NCBI GenBank assembly: GCA_017477355.1
Contig: JAFUWA010000017.1
Location: forward strand, 1 to 37,613
Source of the DNA: Clostridia bacterium
GTDB taxonomy: Bacteria; Bacillota; Clostridia; TANB77; CAG-508
Reading direction: 5' to 3'
Length of the DNA stretch: 37,613 nt
Part shown: positions 32,269-37,613 of the stretch, piece by piece
Numbering within the stretch: position 1 is the stretch's first letter
Layout: every line of letters starts with the position of its first letter
Position numbers and translations under genes: made by a program
The notes under the pieces: generated by a model
The model's input: the letters and a program-made list of their open reading frames with translations, nothing else
What the model was told of the DNA's origin: nothing
Databases searched by the model: none

Positions 32269-33534
32269 ATGGCAAAGAGCTACAAATTAGGGACGTTGAA
32301 AGGATTAATTATATTTTTTGTTATAGTTTTAATAGGACTAATGGCAGGATTAGCTTATTTGATAAAGCAAGATCAACAGGCAAATCAGCCACAGCCATTT
32401 GACCCAAATCAAACTTTGAGTCAGAGCCAAACTGCAAACCAAACCACAAATGAGGTACAAAATCCAACAGGGCAAGAAGAGCCAGAATATGAAGAGAAAG
32501 AAAATGATACACAAGAGATGGTATTGAAGTATGCCTATGGTTATAACATGGAAACTCTTAAAGCAATTCTAAGCGTGGATAAGGATTATCTAGATGTACT
32601 AGAGATTAAGGTAAAAGGAAAAGACTTGGAAGAAGTAAAGAATCTTTTAGATAAAGAAGATTTTAAAGAAGTCAAACTTCAAGATGAATTTGATGTTATT
32701 GTATATGGTTCTTGCGAATTAGTAATAGACGAAAATCGTTTCTTGGTTTTTGACCCAGGAAACGAATATGCTTATTTGTATGAAGAAGATGCTTTAGAAG
32801 CTGGAGACGAATCTAATTTCTATTTAACACAGGTATCTGAAAAATTAGTGGAAAAGTTAAATAGTGTATTAGAAAAAGAAAGAGTAAAAGAACTACAGGG
32901 ATTTCAATCAACAAAAATAACAATTACAGATGAACAAAATGATTCTGAAGATTTAGTGATTACAGAAGATGCTGAAATTAAAGAGATGATAGAACATCTT
33001 TCTTATGGAAAATTGACAACAAAAGAAGATTTATCAGAAGGAGAAGATTTAATTTATACAGTAGATTTTAATAATGGAACAAAGATTCAAGTTTACTATG
33101 CATCTGCAGTTGGACATTTAGAAAATGAAGAAGATAATTGTTATATTGTCTTTGATAGTGGTTTTGAAGATTATGTAGAAGATATTTACAAGAATAATGA
33201 AAGTGGTGTATTAGAATTATTAGATACAGATGAAATTTTACTTCATTACGAAGGAAGAAATTATAATATTATTGATGAAGAAAATTTAAATTATGTTATT
33301 GGTAATTTGAAAAAATGCACTTATCGTGATTATCCTTATTTAGAAAACATGGATTTTTCAAAATTAACAGATGATGAATATATTATTTTAGAAGTTGGAA
33401 AATGCACATTTTATATTTCAACACTTGAAGGATATGGAAGCAGATTTGTAGATGCAGATGGAACCAAATATGATGTAGGAAATTTAGCTGATTCTGAATT
33501 AGAAGAAACGATTAAAAATTGGGTAAAGCAATAA
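32269..33534 (+). CDS. Membrane-anchored extracellular protein, 421 aa, unknown
   Basis: Residues 10-32 form a membrane anchor (LKGLIIFFVIVLIGLMAGLA). A Gln/Asn/Thr/Pro-rich linker follows (about 34-70), then about 340 residues of repeated alpha/beta units. Three related blocks can be seen (around residues 100-180, 215-300 and 320-415), each with a charged helix followed by IVYGSCELVIDENRFLVFD-like strands, so the outer region seems to be an internal triplication. There are no catalytic motifs that I recognise. AAAGGAGAAAA before ATG 32269. It is 13 bases upstream of the L,D-transpeptidase, so a cell-wall-related role is possible. Confidence 0.75.
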   Translation: MAKSYKLGTLKGLIIFFVIVLIGLMAGLAYLIKQDQQANQPQPFDPNQTLSQSQTANQTTNEVQNPTGQEEPEYEEKENDTQEMVLKYAYGYNMETLKAILSVDKDYLDVLEIKVKGKDLEEVKNLLDKEDFKEVKLQDEFDVIVYGSCELVIDENRFLVFDPGNEYAYLYEEDALEAGDESNFYLTQVSEKLVEKLNSVLEKERVKELQGFQSTKITITDEQNDSEDLVITEDAEIKEMIEHLSYGKLTTKEDLSEGEDLIYTVDFNNGTKIQVYYASAVGHLENEEDNCYIVFDSGFEDYVEDIYKNNESGVLELLDTDEILLHYEGRNYNIIDEENLNYVIGNLKKCTYRDYPYLENMDFSKLTDDEYIILEVGKCTFYISTLEGYGSRFVDADGTKYDVGNLADSELEETIKNWVKQ

Positions 33535-33547
33535 ATTAGGAGAGAAT

Positions 33548-34789
33548 ATGAAGATTTTTGATTTTTGGAAAAAGATGAGTAAAGGACAGAAAATAGTTAC
33601 TGGAATTTCAGTAGTTTCAGTATTAGTAATTATTGTGCTTTTAATAACTGTCATCATAACAAAAGACAAATCAAAAACAGAAGAAGTAATTTCAAAAACA
33701 GCAAGAGTAGGAGAGCTGCAAGATACAGCTGAGAAAGAAGAAGTAGAAGAAATAGAAGAAGCAGTTGTTTTGCAAGAATCAGAAGAAGTATCTGAAGAGC
33801 AATTAGAAGCAGAAAAAGTAAAGCCAGAAGAAATTAAAACTGGAAAAGCTTCTTATTATATCAAAGTAAATTATGGAGCAAATACAGTTACTGTTTATGG
33901 AAAAGATAGTGAAGGAAATTATACTGTTCCAGTAAAAGCAATGATTTGCTCATGTGGAAGAGCAACACCCAAAAGTGGAGTTTATAAAACAAGTGATGGC
34001 TATAAATGGGGAACTTTGATTGGTGGAGTTTATGGCCAATATTCTACTAGAATTGTAGGAAGCATTTTATTCCATTCTGTTCCATATACAGCCCAATCAC
34101 CAGATAGCTTAGAGTATTGGGAGTTTGATAAATTGGGTACAACAGCTTCTGCTGGATGTGTAAGACTAATGGTATCAGATGCAAAATGGATTTACAATAA
34201 TTGTAGAGGTGGAACAATGGTAGAATTCTATACGAGTGATGACCCAGGTCCACTTGGAAAACCATCAGCTCCAAAGATTTCTGATAATGAAAGATGTAGA
34301 GGTTGGGATCCAACGGACCCAGATGAAAGAAATCCTTGGAAAAATGAAGATCAAGAGCAAGAACAAGTAGAAGAGCAACCAACAGAACAGCCATCAAACG
34401 ATAATCAACAAAAGCCATCCCAAAACAAACCAGAAAATAAGGTAACAAAACCAGAGAATAAAGTAGTAAACAATACTGTAAGTAACACAATAAGCAATAC
34501 AGTGAATAATACAGTATCATCTAATACTGTAGGAAACACAGTTTCTAACGAGGTAACTCCAGGAGTCAATGGTGGTGGTTCTGAAGGAGAAGGATCTGAA
34601 GAAGGCGAAGATCCTAATGAGGAACCAGGCAATGAAGGTGATAATGAAGGAGACAACGAAGAAGGAGGAGATACTGGAGAAACAGGAGAAAATTCTGGAG
34701 AAGGAGAAGGTGGCTCTGGAAGCGAGCCTGGAACTGAACCAGAAAATCCAACTCCAGAAGAGCCAGAAGCAGAGGAAAGCGGAAACTAA
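33548..34789 (+). CDS. L,D-transpeptidase (YkuD domain), membrane-anchored
   Basis: A 413-aa protein with a membrane helix at residues 17-38, an acidic spacer (60-97) and a YkuD catalytic domain at about 100-230. The catalytic motifs are LFHSVPY (His176) and SAGCVRL (Cys204), where SHGCVRL is usual, so the first histidine of the box is Ala here. The domain makes 3-3 peptidoglycan cross-links or anchors proteins. The last 150 residues are disordered: Gln/Pro/Asn-rich, then Asn-Thr-Val repeats (NTVSNTISNTVNNTVSSNTV), then Gly/Glu/Asp-rich. ATG 33548 follows TTAGGAGAGAAT. Confidence 0.9.
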   Translation: MKIFDFWKKMSKGQKIVTGISVVSVLVIIVLLITVIITKDKSKTEEVISKTARVGELQDTAEKEEVEEIEEAVVLQESEEVSEEQLEAEKVKPEEIKTGKASYYIKVNYGANTVTVYGKDSEGNYTVPVKAMICSCGRATPKSGVYKTSDGYKWGTLIGGVYGQYSTRIVGSILFHSVPYTAQSPDSLEYWEFDKLGTTASAGCVRLMVSDAKWIYNNCRGGTMVEFYTSDDPGPLGKPSAPKISDNERCRGWDPTDPDERNPWKNEDQEQEQVEEQPTEQPSNDNQQKPSQNKPENKVTKPENKVVNNTVSNTISNTVNNTVSSNTVGNTVSNEVTPGVNGGGSEGEGSEEGEDPNEEPGNEGDNEGDNEEGGDTGETGENSGEGEGGSGSEPGTEPENPTPEEPEAEESGN

Positions 34790-34878
34790 TCGAAAACTTA
34801 AGAGATTCAATACAGGTTTTGATATAAAGTGAAATAGTAAATTTGACTGAAAAAACGGAATAGTAAAAGGAGAAGAAA

Positions 34879-35439
34879 ATGAATTTCAAAGCACAAATAG
34901 AAAAATATATTCCTTACAATGAACAAGAAGAAGCAGACAAAGACATGATGCTAAAATGTATTGAAGGATATGATGATGTTTTAACAAGAGAGAATAAATT
35001 ATTTCATTTTACAGCTTCTAACTGGATTGTGAATCAAGAAAGAACAAAGGTATTGATGATTTATCACAATATCTATCAATCTTGGGCATGGACAGGCGGA
35101 CATGCAGATGGAGAAAATGATTTAGAAAGCGTTGCCAAAAGAGAAGCAGAAGAGGAAACTGGGCTAAACAATTTGAAATTGTTAAGCAACGGAATTTATG
35201 GACTTCAAATTCTAGGAGTAGATAGCCATATCAAAAGAGGTAAATATGTTCCAACACATATGCATTTTGACTGTTGCTACCTTTGGGAAGCTGATGAACA
35301 CGATTTAACTAGAATAAAAGAAGACGAAAATAGCGGTGTGAAATGGGTTCCAATTGATGAGGTCTTAACTGTAACCAATGAGAAAATGATGAAACCGGTA
35401 TATCAAAAATTGAATGAAAAGTTGAAGAATGTTAAGTAA
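34879..35439 (+). CDS. Nudix hydrolase
   Basis: A 186-aa protein with a Nudix box, GGHADGENDLESVAKREAEE then ETGL (residues 73-96). The REAEEETG core supplies the metal-binding glutamates; the first Glu of the box is replaced by Asn, as in the GGHADG-type subfamily. These enzymes cleave nucleoside diphosphates linked to other groups. N-terminal 40 residues are helical. AAAGGAGAAG before ATG 34879. It begins a small-gene run with the MazG-like and DUF523 genes. Confidence 0.9.
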   Translation: MNFKAQIEKYIPYNEQEEADKDMMLKCIEGYDDVLTRENKLFHFTASNWIVNQERTKVLMIYHNIYQSWAWTGGHADGENDLESVAKREAEEETGLNNLKLLSNGIYGLQILGVDSHIKRGKYVPTHMHFDCCYLWEADEHDLTRIKEDENSGVKWVPIDEVLTVTNEKMMKPVYQKLNEKLKNVK

Positions 35440-35529
35440 GAAAAGTTTTGATAAATTAAAGATTAATAAGTAAAAGGATTAATAGGTAAAATGGCAAAAA
35501 TAGGATATTTTTAAAGGATTGGAGAAAAA

Positions 35530-35847
35530 ATGAAAGAATATCATAAATTAGTAAGAGATAAAATTCCAGAAATTATCGAAGCAGATGGAAGAATTGCAAG
35601 AACAAGAATTTTGGAAAATGAAGAATATAGAAAAGAACTAAATCAAAAGTTACAAGAAGAGGTAGCGGAATACTTAGAAGATAATAATGTAGAAGAACTA
35701 GCAGATATTGTGGAAGTTATCTATGGAATTCTATCTTCTATGGACATTTCTAGAGAAGAATTTGAGAAAGTAAGAACAGCAAAAGTAGAAAAAAGAGGCG
35801 CTTTTCAAAAAAGAATTTTCTTGGAAGAGGCAGAGGAGAAAAAATGA
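35530..35847 (+). CDS. MazG-like / phosphoribosyl-ATP pyrophosphohydrolase-like
   Basis: A 105-aa all-helical protein with the pattern of small all-alpha NTP pyrophosphohydrolases: EYHKLVRDKIPEIIEADG, then KLQEEVAEYLEDNNVEELAD with the acidic metal-binding residues (EExxE...D) and ADIVEVIYGILSSM. The end KRGAFQKRIFLEE is typical of the family. It probably removes pyrophosphate from a non-canonical nucleotide. ATTGGAGAAA before ATG 35530. It overlaps the next gene by four bases. Confidence 0.88.
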   Translation: MKEYHKLVRDKIPEIIEADGRIARTRILENEEYRKELNQKLQEEVAEYLEDNNVEELADIVEVIYGILSSMDISREEFEKVRTAKVEKRGAFQKRIFLEEAEEKK

Positions 35848-36260
35848 TTTTAGTAAGTGCGTGTTTGGCTGGTTTAAATTGTAAATACAGCGGTGGAAAC
35901 AATTACAATGAAGAGATTTTCCAAATGGTAAAAAGAGGTGAAGCAATCCCAATTTGCCCAGAGCAATTGGGAGGTTTATCAACTCCAAGAAAGCCAGCTG
36001 AAATTAGAATTATTGATGGTAAGAGACACGTTATTACAAATGACGGAACAGATGTTACAGAAAACTTTGAATGCGGGGCAAAAGAAGTTTTAGAACTTGC
36101 CAAGAAATTAGAAATTAAGACAGCAATCCTTCAAGCTAGAAGCCCGTCATGCGGAGTTGGAAAAATCTACAGCGGAGAGTTTAATGGACAACTTGTTGAT
36201 GGGAATGGAATACTAGCAGAGATGCTGTTGGAGAATGGGATTGAAGTTGGAAATATTTAG
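35844..36260 (+). CDS. DUF523 family protein
   Basis: A 138-aa protein whose ATG overlaps the previous stop (ATGA). It shows the DUF523 motifs ILVSACLAGLNCKYSGG, PICPEQLGGLSTPRKPAEI and ILQARSPSCGVGKIYSG, with five conserved cysteines suggestive of a metal or thiol site. The function is unknown; some relatives are fused to DUF1722. The tight coupling with a MazG-like gene suggests a nucleotide- or stress-related role. Confidence 0.92.
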   Translation: MILVSACLAGLNCKYSGGNNYNEEIFQMVKRGEAIPICPEQLGGLSTPRKPAEIRIIDGKRHVITNDGTDVTENFECGAKEVLELAKKLEIKTAILQARSPSCGVGKIYSGEFNGQLVDGNGILAEMLLENGIEVGNI

Positions 36261-36283
36261 TTACAAATGATAAGGAGTAAAAG

Positions 36284-37252
36284 ATGCTTTTTGGTAAATT
36301 TAGAGAAACAGTATTTACTAAAAATGGTAATGATTTAAAAAGAAAATATGAAGTTTTAGAAGAACTAAAGAAAAAATATCCAGATAACGAGAAATTGAAT
36401 GATGAATATTTGATGGTAAAATATGGATTAAAAGGTGAAGACGAAATTGCATATGAATTAAAAGATGCAGACATTGGAATGTATGTATTGCGTGATATTA
36501 CAATACAAATTGGTGATAGCAAAGCGCAAATAGACTATATTATTATTACAGCAGCCCATGCTTATCTTGTGGAATGCAAAAACTTAGTAGGAGATGTTAT
36601 TGTAGATTCAAAAGGAGAATTTACAAGAGAGTATGTTTCTGGAAATAGAAAAGTTAAAAAGAGTATGTATTCACCAGTTAGACAAGCAGAGAAACATAAG
36701 GAAATTTTGAAGAAAATTTGGGAAAGTAATCATAATAAGTTAATTAGTAGCTTGTTTGAGAAAACATTTGATGACTATTATAAGATTTTGGTTGTAATGT
36801 CTAGAAGTGATGGTAGTTTGAAGTTAGCAGATGCACCAGAAAATATAAGAAATATCGTAATTAGATCAGATAATTTAGTTGAACATTTGAAGAATGATAA
36901 AGTTAATATAGAAAAAAGTGATTTATTATCTCCAAAGCAAATGAAAGAATACTCGGATAGATTTTTGATGCTGACAATTGAAAGTAAAGTTGATTATAGA
37001 GCAGAGTATATTGAGAAGTTTGAACTAGAAGAAGTTGATAAAGAGAAATTACGAAAAAGATTAGTTGAGTTTAGAACCAGAAAATCTAAAGAAAGAAAAA
37101 TTCCTGCTTATTATATCTTCACTAATCAAGAATTAGAAAATCTTTTACTTTATATGCCAAAAAGTGTTGATGAATTGAAAGAGAATGGGATATTAACGAG
37201 GGTAAAGATAGATTTACATGGAGAAGAGATAGTGGAGATAGTGAACTCATAA
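36284..37252 (+). CDS. NERD-domain (nuclease-related) protein
   Basis: A 322-aa protein with a NERD domain at about residues 50-130: GEDEIAYELKD, then IQIGDSKAQIDYIIIT (Asp) and AYLVECKNLVGDVIVD (Glu-x-Lys), the D-ExK arrangement of the restriction-endonuclease-like fold. The remaining 190 residues are helical and charged (LLSPKQMKEYSDRFLM, RKRLVEFRTRKSKERKIPAY) with no second domain recognised, though the HRDC-like C-terminus of some NERD proteins is possible. AAGGAG precedes ATG 36284. A DNA processing or defence role is inferred only from the fold. Confidence 0.85.
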   Translation: MLFGKFRETVFTKNGNDLKRKYEVLEELKKKYPDNEKLNDEYLMVKYGLKGEDEIAYELKDADIGMYVLRDITIQIGDSKAQIDYIIITAAHAYLVECKNLVGDVIVDSKGEFTREYVSGNRKVKKSMYSPVRQAEKHKEILKKIWESNHNKLISSLFEKTFDDYYKILVVMSRSDGSLKLADAPENIRNIVIRSDNLVEHLKNDKVNIEKSDLLSPKQMKEYSDRFLMLTIESKVDYRAEYIEKFELEEVDKEKLRKRLVEFRTRKSKERKIPAYYIFTNQELENLLLYMPKSVDELKENGILTRVKIDLHGEEIVEIVNS

Positions 37253-37613
37253 CCCGAAGGTATTTAAACTTTTCGATAAGAAGAATACTTGAATTTATTG
37301 ATACAATACATAATAGTAGTAAAATATAGGAGAAGTAATTATGCTACCAAGAAATGTGACAAAATATTATGGGTGATATGCTTGTAAAAGCTGGTTATGA
37401 TTTTAATATATTTATAAGATTTTTAAGAAAATGTAATAACTTTGAAACAAAAATGCAATACAGATTTAAAATAGCATATAAACCATTGAAATAAACGAAT
37501 ACATACAATTATATAATTTTTTTGCGTTGATATATCAATATCTTTTTGGTACAATTATAATTGTAAAATTGTATTTAAAATCAGAAATTGTATAAAAGCT
37601 CTTTAATTAATAA
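37253..37613 (+). other. Gene-poor end with small ORF and outward promoter
   Basis: After the NERD gene, an RBS (AGGAGAAG, 37328-37335) precedes ATG 37341, which opens only 11 codons. A second frame from ATG 37369 runs 41 codons to TAA 37492-37494 (MGDMLVKAGYDFNIFIRFLR...), perhaps a decayed gene. Further on, TTGATA (37527-37532) and TACAAT (37550-37555) are 17 bp apart and look like a SigA promoter for a gene beyond the window; the -10 overlaps the inverted repeat ACAATTATAATTGT. Confidence 0.5.

Overview
The window is AT-rich (roughly 30% G+C in the native genes) and reads as a chromosome segment of an endospore-forming member of the Clostridia, probably an uncultured gut lineage. The evidence is a spoIIIA operon, a pdaA-like gene, a GerS-related gene, a glyS T-box leader, DapL-type diaminopimelate synthesis and the general gene repertoire. 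Genus-level placement cannot be made from the sequence alone.

Layout. 1-2.4 kb: 3' end of a tRNA-dihydrouridine synthase, a small unknown protein, a GerS-related protein, an unpaired MazF/NdoA-type RNase and a small unknown gene. 2.5-4.1 kb: a GC-richer ORFan, a decayed formylglycine-enzyme-like gene and tRNA-Leu(UAG). 4.2-8.2 kb: asnS, mntP, a GC-richer secreted ORFan and a membrane-anchored HTH regulator. 8.3-13.5 kb: murE, dapL, an HD hydrolase, asd (with a structured leader) and a small membrane protein, so cell-wall and DAP precursor genes sit together. 13.65-18.56 kb: complete spoIIIAA-AH operon. 18.6-23.8 kb: T-box plus glyS, a GC-richer ORFan and glycogen phosphorylase. 23.8-27.5 kb: transglutaminase-like, leucine-rich and zincin-like proteins, pdaA and a DUF1653 gene. 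27.6-31.2 kb: purA, purB and a TIM-barrel isomerase. 31.2-37.5 kb: a GC-richer ORFan, a histidine phosphatase, an unknown lipoprotein-like protein, an L,D-transpeptidase, Nudix, MazG-like, DUF523 and NERD proteins.

Main discovery. Nine genes (gerS-related, spoIIIAA, AC, AD, AE, AF, AG, AH and pdaA) cannot be read straight through. Each is interrupted at an in-frame CGG, and in all 11 cases removing the C leaves a glycine codon GGN and restores the expected protein. In effect a four-base CGGN must be read as one glycine. SpoIIIAF and SpoIIIAG each have two such sites. Every affected gene belongs to sporulation or spore-cortex/germination. Reading all other AT-rich genes here by eye, I found no in-frame CGG at all. 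The only CGG codons that look like ordinary arginine are seven in four GC-richer ORFan cassettes. The simplest model is a lineage in which CGG has left normal use and where a +1 recoding event (an expanded-anticodon tRNA-Gly, or out-of-frame decoding of GGN at a vacant CGG) is required to make sporulation proteins. It could act as a translational lock on spore formation. The sites and the restored frames are read directly from the sequence; the decoding agent and its regulation are inference.

Other features: a family of 27-nt palindromic REP-like elements at gene ends, a candidate structured leader before asd, a ribosome binding site embedded in a terminator stem before the GerS-related gene, and a MurE with an atypical substrate-binding motif.
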